64,000 nt of DNA from Sulfobacillus thermosulfidooxidans (GTDB lineage Bacteria > Bacillota > Sulfobacillia > Sulfobacillales > Sulfobacillaceae), in NCBI RefSeq assembly GCF_001280565.1, contig NZ_LGRO01000002.1:248001-312000 (forward strand), in the 5' to 3' direction. Numbering within the stretch: the stretch's first letter is position 1; the number at the start of each line of letters is the position of its first letter. Shown here one piece after another: positions 1 through 8,670 of this stretch. Both the position numbers and the translations under genes were made by a program. A model generated the notes under the pieces. It ran no database searches, had not been told where the DNA came from, and worked only from the letters and a program-made list of their open reading frames with translations.

Positions 1-664
1 CAGATAAGTGTTGAATGATATTTTCGACGGACCCGTAGCGCCGCAAAAGCTCTTTAGCCGATTGTTCGCCAATTCCGCGAACGCCGGGAATATTATCCGA
101 ACTGTCCCCCATGAGTCCCTTTAAATCCGGAATTTGGTCCGGACGGACACCCATTTTTTCTTCGACTTTAACTTCATCCATTCGATCTAAATCGCTAATG
201 CCCGTTCGCGTGGTGAGCAACACGATAACGTTTTTGTCCACCAGTTGTAGGAGGTCGCGATCGCCCGTCACAATTAAGGTCTGGTATCCTTTACGTTGAC
301 CTAGTGTAGTCAAGGTGCCAATCACATCGTCCGCTTCAAATCCATCGACCATAACCGTGGGAATGCCTAAATGCCGCACAATGTCTAACGCCAACGGCAC
401 TTGTTGGCGAAATTCATCAGGGCTTTCCACGCGGTTGGCTTTATATTCAAGATATTGTTCGTGGCGGAAGGTTTTATGAGGCCCGTCATAGGCCATAATG
501 ACCCGGTCCGGGTGTTCATTTGTGATGACTTTGATAACCATGGACAAAAAACCATGAATAGCGCCGGTTGGCGTTCCGTCTTTCGTTTGCAGATTTTGTG
601 TCAATAACGCATGATATGCTCGAAACAACAAACTGTGACCATCAATTAAAAGTTGGGTCGGCAT
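1..664 (-). CDS. polA: DNA polymerase I, N-terminal 5'-3' exonuclease part (3' end outside window)
   Basis: The reading frame runs leftward off the window, so only about 221 N-terminal residues are present. The start (MPTQLLIDGHSLLFRAYHAL) is typical of the PolA 5'-3' exonuclease (FEN-like) domain. Further on are the acidic metal-binding stretches DGFEADDVIGTL and TGDRDLLQL, then GDSSDNIPGVRGIGEQSA, the helix-hairpin-helix DNA-contact region. The ATG at 664 has AAGGAG 11 bases upstream. The family removes RNA primers and fills gaps in replication and repair. A stand-alone exonuclease paralog cannot be excluded because the polymerase domain is not visible. Confidence 0.9.
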   Translation of the reverse strand, partial: MPTQLLIDGHSLLFRAYHALLTQNLQTKDGTPTGAIHGFLSMVIKVITNEHPDRVIMAYDGPHKTFRHEQYLEYKANRVESPDEFRQQVPLALDIVRHLGIPTVMVDGFEADDVIGTLTTLGQRKGYQTLIVTGDRDLLQLVDKNVIVLLTTRTGISDLDRMDEVKVEEKMGVRPDQIPDLKGLMGDSSDNIPGVRGIGEQSAKELLRRYGSVENIIQHLS

Positions 665-747
665 CCGCACCTGTAGCTCCTTCTCTGATATATACTATGG
701 TAACAAACGCATTGCAGCCCAACAAGTGACAAAAGGAGTGGCGCCTA

Positions 748-1437
748 ATGCCTGTGCCTTGGCTATTCATTCACGGAGCGGGTTCGACGAGCCGGTCCTG
801 GTCCCGACAACATCGCCTGCCCTTTGCCTCCCAATTTTGTGATTTGCCGGCCAGACCACAAATTTTACCGAGTCACCTTATTACCTCATTAGCCGAGTGG
901 TGCCTAACCCAGATCAATGAGCCAGCGATTGTGGTTGGTCACTCGATGGGAGGCGCCATAGCCCAAATGATGGCCATCCTAAAACCTCAATCGGTCAGAG
1001 CGCTCGTGTTGGTTGGAACGGGACCACGCTTACCCGTTAATCCTGAGTTGCTGGAGCAATTAGTGACGCACCCTCATCAAGCGCTGGAAAACATCGCACG
1101 GTGGTCCTTAGCCCGCCATTTTGATCCCAACTTATATGAAACGAACCTCCGGCTACTGGAAACGGTCTCGGCCGACCGGATTTTACACGAGTTAACCGCC
1201 TGTAGCCTGTTTGATAGCCGCCCGGTATTAGGGCAATATACCGGTCCTGCCTTTCTCATCCGTGGTGCCGAAGACCGGATGACACCCGAAGTCTTGTCCA
1301 ATGAATTTTTAACCATATGGCCAGATATTCCCATTTATACCATTGCGGATAGTGGTCATTTGGTCATGCTTGAACAGCCGGAATTATTTAATGAAACCTT
1401 GTTAACCATCGCGAATCGCCTCGCCGACACAAATTAA
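748..1437 (+). CDS. Alpha/beta hydrolase
   Basis: 229-residue alpha/beta-fold hydrolase. The oxyanion-hole region FIHGAGSTSRSW is near the N-terminus, the nucleophile elbow GHSMGG (Ser) lies around residue 65, a late Asp sits in IRGAEDRMTP, and the catalytic His is in IADSGHLVMLEQP. Length and motif order fit the esterase/lipase-like single-domain hydrolases of the MhpC type; the substrate cannot be read from sequence. AAAGGAG sits 9 bases before the ATG. It is divergent from polA and convergent with tRNA-Leu. The short lid region suggests a small soluble cytosolic enzyme. Confidence 0.85.
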   Translation: MPVPWLFIHGAGSTSRSWSRQHRLPFASQFCDLPARPQILPSHLITSLAEWCLTQINEPAIVVGHSMGGAIAQMMAILKPQSVRALVLVGTGPRLPVNPELLEQLVTHPHQALENIARWSLARHFDPNLYETNLRLLETVSADRILHELTACSLFDSRPVLGQYTGPAFLIRGAEDRMTPEVLSNEFLTIWPDIPIYTIADSGHLVMLEQPELFNETLLTIANRLADTN

Positions 1438-1450
1438 ACGGTAATGCCAT

Positions 1451-1475
1451 AAAAAAAATACGGCCAAATGGCCGT
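1451..1475 (-). terminator. Terminator of the tRNA-Leu gene
   Basis: Seven-base-pair perfect stem ACGGCCA/TGGCCGT (1460-1475) with a 2-base loop, followed on the minus strand by eight T residues after one A. It sits just after the CCA end of tRNA-Leu. Confidence 0.85.
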
Positions 1476-1482
1476 TAAAATT

Positions 1483-1569
1483 TGGTGCCGAAGGCCGGAC
1501 TTGAACCGGCACGAGGGTGACCTCATACGATTTTGAGTCGTACGCGTCTGCCAATTCCGCCACTTCGGC
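1483..1569 (-). tRNA. tRNA-Leu (anticodon CAA)
   Basis: 87-nt class II tRNA on the minus strand. The acceptor stem GCCGAAG pairs with CTTCGGC, and CCA is encoded. The anticodon arm TACGA-CTCAAAA-TCGTA gives anticodon CAA, reading UUG. The long variable arm expected for leucine tRNA is present between the anticodon and T arms, and the T loop GGTTCAAGTCC is canonical. Confidence 0.97.
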
Positions 1570-1581
1570 GACAACGTGGTT

Positions 1582-1610
1582 ATTATAGCACAGGTTTTTT
1601 CCCAACTCAA
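1582..1610 (-). promoter_or_regulatory. Sigma-A-type promoter of tRNA-Leu
   Basis: On the minus strand, TTGAGT (-35, 1605-1610) and a perfect TATAAT (-10, 1582-1587) are separated by 17 bases. The predicted transcription start lies a few bases before the mature tRNA 5' end at 1569. Confidence 0.85.
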
Positions 1611-1614
1611 TAGG

Positions 1615-1653
1615 CAATAACAAACAGGGCGCTTTCCAACCGGAAGCGCCCTG
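1615..1653 (-). terminator. Terminator of glnA
   Basis: Long G+C-rich hairpin (CAGGGCGCTT... arms at 1625-1637 and 1642-1653, one bulge) located 12 bases after the glnA stop codon. The minus-strand tail (TTTGTTATT) is only moderately U-rich. Confidence 0.75.
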
Positions 1654-1664
1654 TTAACAATGTT

Positions 1665-3083
1665 TTAGCTGTTAAAGTACAATTCGAATTCCATCGGGTG
1701 CGGTCGAAGATTAACGGCATTCACTTCGTTGACGCGTTTGTAATCGATCCATGTTTGAATCAGATCTTCGGAGAATACGCCGCCTTCCAATAAGAATGCA
1801 TGATCTTGCTCTAACGCATCAAGTGATTCGGACAAGGAACCGGGCACACTTTGGATATTGGCAAGTTCGGCCTTGCTTAGTGCGTAAATGTTCTTGTCTA
1901 AGGGCCCAAAGCCTTCCTTCACCGGATCTAAACCTTGCCGGATCCCATCAAGACCTGCCATCAGCATCGCAGCAAATGCCAAGTAGGGGTTCGATGTGGA
2001 ATCGGGGGTGCGGAATTCAATACGGCTCGCTTGCGGACGATCATTGACAGGAATTCGAATAGCAGCTGAGCGGTTTCCATGCGAAAACACAATGTTCACA
2101 GGAGCTTCAAACCCGGGCACCAACCGTCGATAACTATTGGTCGAGGGATTGCTAAAGGCTAAAATGGCCCGCGCATGTTTTAAAATACCGGCAATATAAC
2201 TTAATGCAAGCGGTGACATATGCGCATATCCATTTTCCGAGTAAAATAACGGTTTGCTGTCTTTCCACAGGGACTGGTGAACATGCATGCCATTGCCATT
2301 GTCTCCATAAATGGGCTTGGGCATAAATGTCACGGTCTTACCATGTTGCTGAGCGACATTCCGCAATACATACTTGTACATCATCACGGTGTCAGCCTGT
2401 TTGGTCAAGGTGTTAAAGCGTAAGTCGATCTCTCCTTGACCGGCCGTAGCGACTTCGTGGTGGTGCATTTCCACGCGAATACCTACACTTTGTAACGCTT
2501 TGACCATGGCCGTTCGTAAGGCCGCTGTGCTGTCCAAGGGTGGAACAGGAAAGTACCCTTCTTTGGTTCGGATGGTGTGTCCTAGACTGCCTTCCGCAAA
2601 GGAATTCCAAAATCCTTCGGAGGAATCGACCTGATATGCCGCATGATAACCTTGGTTAATGTAGCGGACGGAATCAAAAATGAAAAACTCAATTTCTGGT
2701 CCCCAATAGGACACATCCGCAATTCCAGATGCCTTAAGATATTCTTCCGCGTTCCGTGCAATCCGGCGCGGGTCACGTTGATAGGGAACATGCTGAGGAT
2801 CTGTTACATCCGCTACCAAACTCAACGTCGGCACCGTTGCAAACGGATCCACCACAGCGGTGTCAGGATCAGGAATCATTAACATGTCACTTTCTTCAAT
2901 GCCGCGGAAACCTCGAAGACTGGAACCGTCAAACGGTATTCCATTAGTAAAGGTATCCTCATCAACTTCACTAACCGGTATTGTCACATGCTGCCACGTT
3001 CCCGGCAAGTCAATGATATGCACGTCAATCATTTCAATATTCTTTTCCCGTATAGTTCGTAACACATCCTCAGCTTTCACCAT
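1665..3083 (-). CDS. glnA: Glutamine synthetase type I (beta-like)
   Basis: 472 residues, as expected for GSI dodecamers. It makes glutamine from glutamate, ammonia and ATP. Visible signatures are FDGSSLRGF near residue 50, EIEFFIFD (metal-binding Glu), GYFPVPPLDS, the ATP region KPIYGDNGNGMHVHQSLW and NRSAAIRIP. The segment between EFFIFD and GYFPVPP includes the insertion typical of the GSI-beta subtype, and DKNIYALS places a Tyr at the adenylylation-site position of beta enzymes. Whether it is adenylylated cannot be told; no glnE is in the window. The ATG at 3083 is preceded by GAGGGGG. It is monocistronic, with its own promoter (3149-3177), a downstream palindrome (3120-3137) and a terminator. 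Confidence 0.96.
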   Translation of the reverse strand: MVKAEDVLRTIREKNIEMIDVHIIDLPGTWQHVTIPVSEVDEDTFTNGIPFDGSSLRGFRGIEESDMLMIPDPDTAVVDPFATVPTLSLVADVTDPQHVPYQRDPRRIARNAEEYLKASGIADVSYWGPEIEFFIFDSVRYINQGYHAAYQVDSSEGFWNSFAEGSLGHTIRTKEGYFPVPPLDSTAALRTAMVKALQSVGIRVEMHHHEVATAGQGEIDLRFNTLTKQADTVMMYKYVLRNVAQQHGKTVTFMPKPIYGDNGNGMHVHQSLWKDSKPLFYSENGYAHMSPLALSYIAGILKHARAILAFSNPSTNSYRRLVPGFEAPVNIVFSHGNRSAAIRIPVNDRPQASRIEFRTPDSTSNPYLAFAAMLMAGLDGIRQGLDPVKEGFGPLDKNIYALSKAELANIQSVPGSLSESLDALEQDHAFLLEGGVFSEDLIQTWIDYKRVNEVNAVNLRPHPMEFELYFNS

Positions 3084-3119
3084 ATAATCCCCCTCGTAAG
3101 TTTACAAACAGCGTGCACT

Positions 3120-3137
3120 TTGACGAAAACTCGTCAA
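3120..3137. promoter_or_regulatory. Palindrome in the glnA leader
   Basis: TTGACGA-AAAC-TCGTCAA is a perfect inverted repeat (7-bp arms, 4-base centre) about 5-22 bases downstream of the predicted glnA transcription start. It does not match the GlnR/TnrA consensus (TGTNAN7TNACA). It could be an operator or an RNA hairpin. Confidence 0.45.
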
Positions 3138-3148
3138 TACGATGTTAA

Positions 3149-3177
3149 GTATATGAATGGATCTATCATACTGTCAA
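3149..3177 (-). promoter_or_regulatory. Sigma-A-type promoter of glnA
   Basis: On the minus strand, a perfect TTGACA (3172-3177) and TATACT (3149-3154) are separated by 17-18 bases. The predicted start is near 3142, giving a leader of about 60 bases. Confidence 0.8.
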
Positions 3178-3224
3178 TATGGCTTGTAAGCTTTTCAAGA
3201 AAATCTCACACTGCCTAAGTGTAT

Positions 3225-3259
3225 GCAAAAAAGCCCAGAATCATCCTGGGCTTTTTTGC
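3225..3259. terminator. Strong bidirectional terminator
   Basis: AAAAAAGCCCAG and CTGGGCTTTTTT arms pair around a 6- to 8-base loop, with U-runs in both directions. It lies 26 bases beyond the superoxide dismutase stop codon, so it mainly serves that gene. Confidence 0.9.
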
Positions 3260-3284
3260 GATGACAATAGCTAATGCGAGCAAC

Positions 3285-3884
3285 TTAGATGTGGTATTTC
3301 TCGAGGCGCTTGTTGACTTCATCCCAGTCAACATTCTTCATAAATGCCTCTATGTATGGAGCCCGCTTCACACCATAGTCAATGCCGTAAGAATGCTCGT
3401 ACACGTCGAGAACAAAGAGAGGATATGCTCCCCAAGGCACGCCCACATTGTGCGCATCTTGACCATAAATATGCAGTTTTTCATCATCCAAGTCATAAGC
3501 CAGAACAACCCAACCACGAACCGCCAATCCAGTGGCCTTAAACTCGGCTTCAAATTTTTGATAGGATCCAAAATCCCGTTCAATCAATTCGCGAATGCGG
3601 CCATAGGCTTCTCCGCCTTTTCCACCTAAGTTGTCAAAATACCATTCATGTAACTTTGATCCGTTTAAGCAAAAGGTTTCCTCGGTCTTTAATCCGCGCA
3701 GTTCACTGTAAGACTGGTTGGCGGTGGACAAATCCACGGTTTCCATCTTGCTGCGAATTTCGTTCAGCTTGTTAACATAACCCTTATATAAAATCCCATA
3801 ATGCTGCTCAATCTCTTCTTTGCTGATACCCTCCATGGTCAAGCAGCTCTCTTTGAGATCACGATATGGACGTTGTTCTGCCAT
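3285..3884 (-). CDS. Atypical Fe/Mn-family superoxide dismutase
   Basis: 199-residue Fe/Mn superoxide dismutase homolog, probably cytosolic since no signal peptide is seen. All four metal ligands can be placed: His28 (IEQHYG), His79 (KLHEWYF), Asp160 and His164 (LDVYEHSY). The Tyr of the active-site gateway is kept (Tyr36), and a Gln precedes Asp143 as in Mn-type enzymes. The two His residues that follow the first ligand in standard enzymes (HxxxHH) are Leu32 and Tyr33 here. The family disproportionates superoxide; activity and metal of this variant are inferred. Good ribosome site (ACAGGAGGATG) before the ATG at 3884, with its own terminator. Confidence 0.85.
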   Translation of the reverse strand: MAEQRPYRDLKESCLTMEGISKEEIEQHYGILYKGYVNKLNEIRSKMETVDLSTANQSYSELRGLKTEETFCLNGSKLHEWYFDNLGGKGGEAYGRIRELIERDFGSYQKFEAEFKATGLAVRGWVVLAYDLDDEKLHIYGQDAHNVGVPWGAYPLFVLDVYEHSYGIDYGVKRAPYIEAFMKNVDWDEVNKRLEKYHI

Positions 3885-4200
3885 TAAACATCCTCCTGTC
3901 TAAGTTAAAGTCAGAGATTTAAGCAAACTTTTCTTCAGCCTAACCTTATAAAACCCAAAAACAATGTAAGCTAGGCCATTCCTACCAAATTTAGTATAAC
4001 AGAACTTAACCGAATGCGAGCCTTCTTCGTCTGCTCAAAAGATGAGCCCGGACATTTTGGGATGCGCAAGACGGCGTCGTTTGTAATCCCCGAGCATATC
4101 CATATCACAGCTGTCGTTCTCTCTTGCTTTTCCTCCAAAAATCAGCATATGCTTGTTTCACAAAATGAGTCGACCATATAGCAGGAAGGCGGTATGTCTC

Positions 4201-5289
4201 GTGGTCCAGCCCAAAACCAGTCTTTTATCCTTAAGCCCTTATGTACCGGGGCGGTCAATTGAATCCGTATATCAGGATACAGGTATTGAAGCCATCAAAT
4301 TAGCCTCCAATGAAAGTCTCTGGGGCCCCTCGCCCCGCGCCATTGACGCAGCCAAGAATGCTTTAACCCAGTTGTCTCTTTATCCTGAAGCGCATTTATC
4401 TCAAGTCTATGAGTTGTTAGCGTCTTTGAGTGGCTTAAGCGCTGATCACATTATTACGGGAAATGGAGCTGATGAACTCTTGCAGCTCATCGCCCTCACG
4501 TTCGCCGGTCCTGGCGACGAGGTAATTTTCCCGGCTCCTAGCTTTTCTGCATACCGCCATGGAACATTATTGACGGGCGCCACTCCCATTGTCATTCCAT
4601 TAAATTCACAAGGAGCTCCCGATCTCGATGAAGCTCTGTCTCATTTGTCCCCCCAAACACGCATTATCTTCCTCTGCAGCCCCAACAATCCGACTGGGGG
4701 AATTCTCCACCAAGATGAATGGAACGATTTTTTGGCGCATGTTCCCTCGTCGGTACTTGTTGTCGTCGATCAAGCCTATTATGAATTTGTCGAAGATCCT
4801 AGCTATGCCCAGTTGCGTGAAGACATTTTAGCAGGCCGTCCGGTCATTATGGTGCGCACCTTATCGAAAATTTACGCGTTAGCTGCGTTGCGCATCGGAT
4901 GGGCTGCCGCTCCTGTGCCCATTATCCAGTCGCTAAGAACAGTCCGCCAACCTTTTTCGGTTAACCGGGTCGCGTATATGGCCGCCCAAGGGGCACTGTC
5001 CGATCAAGAATACGTGGCCAAAGTTCGCCAAGAAACCCTCGCCGCCAGAGCCTATATGGCGGAGCAATTCCGCCAGCGGGGTTATTCGTTTTGGCCATCC
5101 CACGCTAATTTCATTACTATTGATCTGCATGACAATGCCGAAAAGTGGGCTCAACACTTAGAAATGATGGGCTACGTGACACGGCCAGCGACAAGTTTTG
5201 GACTCCCTGATCACCTACGCATAACCGTTGCTCCTATTCCCATTCTTGAAGGATTTTTCAATGCCTTTGATCGCGTGCGCGAACGTTGA
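4201..5289 (+). CDS. hisC: Histidinol-phosphate aminotransferase
   Basis: Class II PLP aminotransferase that converts imidazole-acetol phosphate and glutamate to histidinol phosphate. Motifs: LSPYVPGRSIE, LASNESLWGPSP (substrate Asn), GNGADELL, the CSPNNPTG box, VVVDQAYYEF and the Schiff-base lysine in TLSKIYALAALRIG. The frame is open back to an ATG at 4153, but AGGAAGG lies 11 bases before GTG 4201. Starting there gives about 362 residues, aligned with the family N-terminus, so I chose 4201. It is the first gene of the his operon. Confidence 0.92.
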   Translation: MVQPKTSLLSLSPYVPGRSIESVYQDTGIEAIKLASNESLWGPSPRAIDAAKNALTQLSLYPEAHLSQVYELLASLSGLSADHIITGNGADELLQLIALTFAGPGDEVIFPAPSFSAYRHGTLLTGATPIVIPLNSQGAPDLDEALSHLSPQTRIIFLCSPNNPTGGILHQDEWNDFLAHVPSSVLVVVDQAYYEFVEDPSYAQLREDILAGRPVIMVRTLSKIYALAALRIGWAAAPVPIIQSLRTVRQPFSVNRVAYMAAQGALSDQEYVAKVRQETLAARAYMAEQFRQRGYSFWPSHANFITIDLHDNAEKWAQHLEMMGYVTRPATSFGLPDHLRITVAPIPILEGFFNAFDRVRER

Positions 5290-5362
5290 CAATTGTTTGC
5301 AACTAGGTTACTGTAAACATATTCTTTAGTTCGCTGAATCGCTAATGTAATGAGGTGTTTTC

Positions 5363-6199
5363 ATGGACGAATGGCTGAACCAAAATCGTCGGGAATATGA
5401 ACTGATGATGATGGTCATTAATCAATTTTTGGCTCAAGGATTTTATCCGGTGCCTACAGCTCCCGCACAAGCGGGTCATTACCGAGAAGATCACACACAA
5501 TCGATTTTGGAACTGTTGTCTTCCTTTCCTGAAAGTCATATTCAGTTCCCCTTACAGGTCTTTTCACTAGGCCCCGTTTATGATCCGGGTTATGGACGAT
5601 GGGCTGAAACCATTGATGTAGAAATATTGGGAGCCGGGGGGCCCCAGCATGAACTTTTAGCACTCGAACTGATTATGCGGCTGATTACCACCTGGCCTGG
5701 TTTGGCTTCACGCACATTAATGGTTATGGGACATTTAGGTTTGCTCAATCAGGTTTTGGTCAGGGAATCGGTTCCGGATGTTATCGTCACCCAAATCCGC
5801 CAGGCACTGCGTTCGGGAAATTTGGTCACCGCCGAATCCTTAATGACCCATACCACGCCTAAAAGCCGACGCTTGTTATTGTCTAAACCCTACAAGGAAT
5901 TCCTGGATAATCTGCGCAAAACCTTGCCGGAAGCAGACTTTGATCATTTATCTCGGCTAGAACAGGTTGTGCATCAACACGTCGAAACAAGATGGGACTT
6001 GTCTTTAACGGGAAATTGGCCCTATTATACCGATCTCGTCTTTTCCCTGTATCTTAAAGATGTGGGCCAGCCGGTACTGAATGGGGGCCGCTTTGTTCAA
6101 GAAATCAATGGCCGATCCTGGCAAGGCGTCGGCTTTACTCTCTATCTCGACCCCTTATATCACGCCGTCGGCCAAGAAATGGAGTCGTTAATGTCATGA
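5363..6199 (+). CDS. hisZ: ATP phosphoribosyltransferase regulatory subunit
   Basis: 278 residues resembling a shortened class II histidyl-tRNA synthetase catalytic core: LGPVYDPGYGRWAETIDVEILG corresponds to the motif 2 region, and LNGGRFVQEI to the late glycine-rich strand. HisZ has no aminoacylation role. It partners the short form of HisG, and the adjacent hisG is indeed the short form. Its weak overall similarity to HisRS is normal for the family. GAGGTG 5 bases before the ATG; its stop overlaps the hisG start (ATGA). Confidence 0.85.
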   Translation: MDEWLNQNRREYELMMMVINQFLAQGFYPVPTAPAQAGHYREDHTQSILELLSSFPESHIQFPLQVFSLGPVYDPGYGRWAETIDVEILGAGGPQHELLALELIMRLITTWPGLASRTLMVMGHLGLLNQVLVRESVPDVIVTQIRQALRSGNLVTAESLMTHTTPKSRRLLLSKPYKEFLDNLRKTLPEADFDHLSRLEQVVHQHVETRWDLSLTGNWPYYTDLVFSLYLKDVGQPVLNGGRFVQEINGRSWQGVGFTLYLDPLYHAVGQEMESLMS

Positions 6200-6816
6200 G
6201 TTTTCAAAATGTCACTGTCGCAATCGCTAAAGGCCGCATTCTCGAAGGAGCTAAGACGTTGTGGCAACAAAGCGGACTGTTGTGGCCCGTTGATGAAGAG
6301 AGCCGGCAATTATGGTTTGCTCCCAGCCCCGAACGCCCCGGCATGCTCATTGCCCGGGCGCGGGATATTCCTACGCTGGTCGGAATGGGGATTGCCGATT
6401 TAGGTATCGTAGGACTAGACGTATTGGAGGAATATCCTAATAGCCATGTTTTGCAAGTCGCGGACTTGAAATTTGCCCAATGCCGTGTGGTCCTGGCTGG
6501 TCAAAAAAATCAATGGCCAGAAGGTCCGACCCGTATTGCCACCAAATATCAAAGGATTGCCCAGACATATTTTACAATTCACCGACATCCAGTGGAAATG
6601 GTCTCCCTCTCAGGGAGTCTAGAACTGGCACCCGTCATTGGTTTGGCTCCGTATATTGTCGATATCGTAGATACAGGCAACACCTTGCGTCAACACCAGT
6701 TGACCGAAATTGCAACAATTTTGGAATCCAGTGCACGTCTTATTGCCAACGCCTCGCACTGGCGAACAAAGCCCGAACTAGAACACGTTAGGCACCTACT
6801 CCAACAGGAGGACTAA
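6196..6816 (+). CDS. hisG: ATP phosphoribosyltransferase, short form
   Basis: 206 residues; first enzyme of histidine synthesis, joining ATP and PRPP. Typical motifs are VTVAIAKGRI at the N-terminus, the DLGIVGLDVLEEY strand and the PRPP loop region VDIVDTGNTLRQ. The roughly 90-residue C-terminal histidine-binding ACT-like domain of long HisG is missing, so the active enzyme should be a HisG-HisZ hetero-oligomer with feedback control through HisZ. Start overlaps the hisZ stop. Confidence 0.93.
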   Translation: MSFQNVTVAIAKGRILEGAKTLWQQSGLLWPVDEESRQLWFAPSPERPGMLIARARDIPTLVGMGIADLGIVGLDVLEEYPNSHVLQVADLKFAQCRVVLAGQKNQWPEGPTRIATKYQRIAQTYFTIHRHPVEMVSLSGSLELAPVIGLAPYIVDIVDTGNTLRQHQLTEIATILESSARLIANASHWRTKPELEHVRHLLQQED

Positions 6817-6858
6817 GAAAAAATCTTTAGGTTTCGCAACGGCGAAAGGAAGAAAAGG

Positions 6859-8085
6859 ATGAATTCCATTCAAGAAACTGTTCGTCAAATTCTTGACGAT
6901 ATTAAACAGCAGGGATTACCTAAGGCTTTAGAATACACGGAACAATTTGATGGTGTTCGGCTCGAGCCTGATCATGTTTTAGTCGATGTAACAAGCCTCC
7001 CGGACCCGTCTTTGGATCCTGAGCAAAAAGACGCCATTGATTTTGCAGCCAATCAAATCCGCCGATTTCATCAAGCCACCAAGCCATCCTCGACCGAAGT
7101 GGATCCGGTTCCAGGCCTCCATTTAGAAGAGCGATTAGTGCCATTAAACCGGGTGGGAATTTATGTTCCTAATGGGCAATATCCTCTCGTATCCAGCCTA
7201 TTAATGACGGCAATCCCCGCTCAGGTGGCCGGAGTCAACGAACTCATCGCGGCTATTGCCCCTCGTTCACCATTAGAATCTAATCCCCTTTGGGTTTATG
7301 CCTTAAAGATTACAGGCATCCGTACTGTCCTGCGTTTAGGCGGTGCTCAAGCCATTGCCATCATGGGTTATGGTTTTGACGGCTTTGCTCCGGTCGATCT
7401 CATTGCAGGGCCAGGCAACCAATTTGTCGCTCAAGCGAAGCAAGAATTGTTCCGGCAAAGCGTTGTGGGAATTGATGTGATTGCCGGTCCATCGGAAGTT
7501 CTGGTTATTGCCGGAGAGATTGACGAGAAAGAAGCCGAAGTTGCCGCATTGGATTTGCTCGCTCAAGCCGAACATGCGCCCGATGCCCATGCCTATTTCG
7601 TATCTTGGAATGAGGTAGCCATCAAGACCGTGCAAAGCATGGTTGCGCAGTGGACCACAGGTCATAAAGGCATATTAGGCCAAATTGATTGGATAACGGT
7701 GGACAGTCCTAAAGAGGCCATCCGTTTTGCCAACCAGGTTGCACCCGAACATTTGGGTCTCATTGGCCACGATGCTGAATCTCTTGCTGCTGACATCAAA
7801 ACGGCTGGCGCGTTATTTGTCGGTTGGCTGGCTGGCCAAGCCTTAGGCGATTATGTCGCTGGTCCCAGTCATGTCTTGCCCACAGGCGGAACCGGACGGT
7901 TTTTGGGGGGATTGTCAACCCGAACCTTTATGCGACGCATGTCCATTATTGCCACAGATGATGACTTACCTGAAGAATTTCTACGTGCTGGGCAGGTGCT
8001 CGCATCTTTAGAGGGACTCAAGTTTCATGAACAATCGCTGCGCACCCGTTGGATACGAAAAGCGTCACAGGGGATCTCACAATGA
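6859..8085 (+). CDS. hisD: Histidinol dehydrogenase
   Basis: 408 residues; NAD- and zinc-dependent two-step oxidation of histidinol to histidine. Visible motifs: RVGIYVPNGQYPL, LGGAQAIAIMGYGF, IAGPGNQFVAQAK, IAGPSEVLVIA, the zinc-site stretch DLLAQAEHAPDA, the catalytic region VAPEHLGLIG, and GDYVAGPSHVLPTGGTGRF. Slightly shorter than the usual 425-435 residues. It begins 42 bases after hisG with AAGGA ahead of the ATG, and its stop overlaps hisB. Confidence 0.96.
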   Translation: MNSIQETVRQILDDIKQQGLPKALEYTEQFDGVRLEPDHVLVDVTSLPDPSLDPEQKDAIDFAANQIRRFHQATKPSSTEVDPVPGLHLEERLVPLNRVGIYVPNGQYPLVSSLLMTAIPAQVAGVNELIAAIAPRSPLESNPLWVYALKITGIRTVLRLGGAQAIAIMGYGFDGFAPVDLIAGPGNQFVAQAKQELFRQSVVGIDVIAGPSEVLVIAGEIDEKEAEVAALDLLAQAEHAPDAHAYFVSWNEVAIKTVQSMVAQWTTGHKGILGQIDWITVDSPKEAIRFANQVAPEHLGLIGHDAESLAADIKTAGALFVGWLAGQALGDYVAGPSHVLPTGGTGRFLGGLSTRTFMRRMSIIATDDDLPEEFLRAGQVLASLEGLKFHEQSLRTRWIRKASQGISQ

Positions 8086-8666
8086 TGAGACAACAAGAAA
8101 TTACGCGGGTGACCAAAGAAACGGAAGTACGGGTTCTCGTCAATTTAGATAGTCAATCCCCCACCACTATTGAAACCAATATACCGTTATTTACCCATTT
8201 TTTGACAGCCATGGCTAAACACGGACATATTGCCTGGCAAATCTTCGGGCATGGCGATGTTGAAGTCGACCCCCATCACCTCATTGAAGATGTGGGCATT
8301 GTCATGGGGCAAGCGGTGCGGGAAGCCTTAGGTGATATGCGTGGAATCAAACGCTTTGGCCAGCGTTATTTACCGATGGATGATGCTTTGGTCTTGTGCG
8401 CTCTCGATATCTCAGGACGAGGCGGATTATATTGGGCGGGACAGTTTCCGGATCGCCCCATTAATGGCATCGACGCTGAAGTCTGGCCCGAGTTCTTTCG
8501 AGCTTTTTCCCAAAATGGTGGCATCACCTTGCATCTTGTCTGCCAAGCAGGGCAAAATGCCCACCACGTTTATGAGGCCACGTTCAAAGCGTTAGGGCAA
8601 GCCTTATATGAAGCCATTCAATTAGGTCCAGATGGCGATGTACCTTCCACCAAAGGAGTGCTTTAA
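8082..8666 (+). CDS. hisB: Imidazoleglycerol-phosphate dehydratase
   Basis: About 194 residues from the ATG that overlaps the hisD stop (ATGA), with AGGGG upstream; this start aligns with the family N-terminus. Metal-binding repeats are DPHHLIEDVGIVMG near the middle and NAHHVYEATFKAL near the end. It is the monofunctional dehydratase: there is no fused histidinol-phosphatase domain. Confidence 0.94.
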   Translation: MMRQQEITRVTKETEVRVLVNLDSQSPTTIETNIPLFTHFLTAMAKHGHIAWQIFGHGDVEVDPHHLIEDVGIVMGQAVREALGDMRGIKRFGQRYLPMDDALVLCALDISGRGGLYWAGQFPDRPINGIDAEVWPEFFRAFSQNGGITLHLVCQAGQNAHHVYEATFKALGQALYEAIQLGPDGDVPSTKGVL

Positions 8667-8670
8667 GCAT

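Noticed and set aside
1402..1623. 73-residue frame antisense to the hydrolase end and across tRNA-Leu
   Set aside because: It lies through the tRNA gene and its promoter and has no ribosome site.
3885..4200. T-box or his leader-peptide attenuator before hisC
   Set aside because: No T-box specifier or antiterminator pattern and no run of His codons is visible in the 316 bases ahead of the GTG start.
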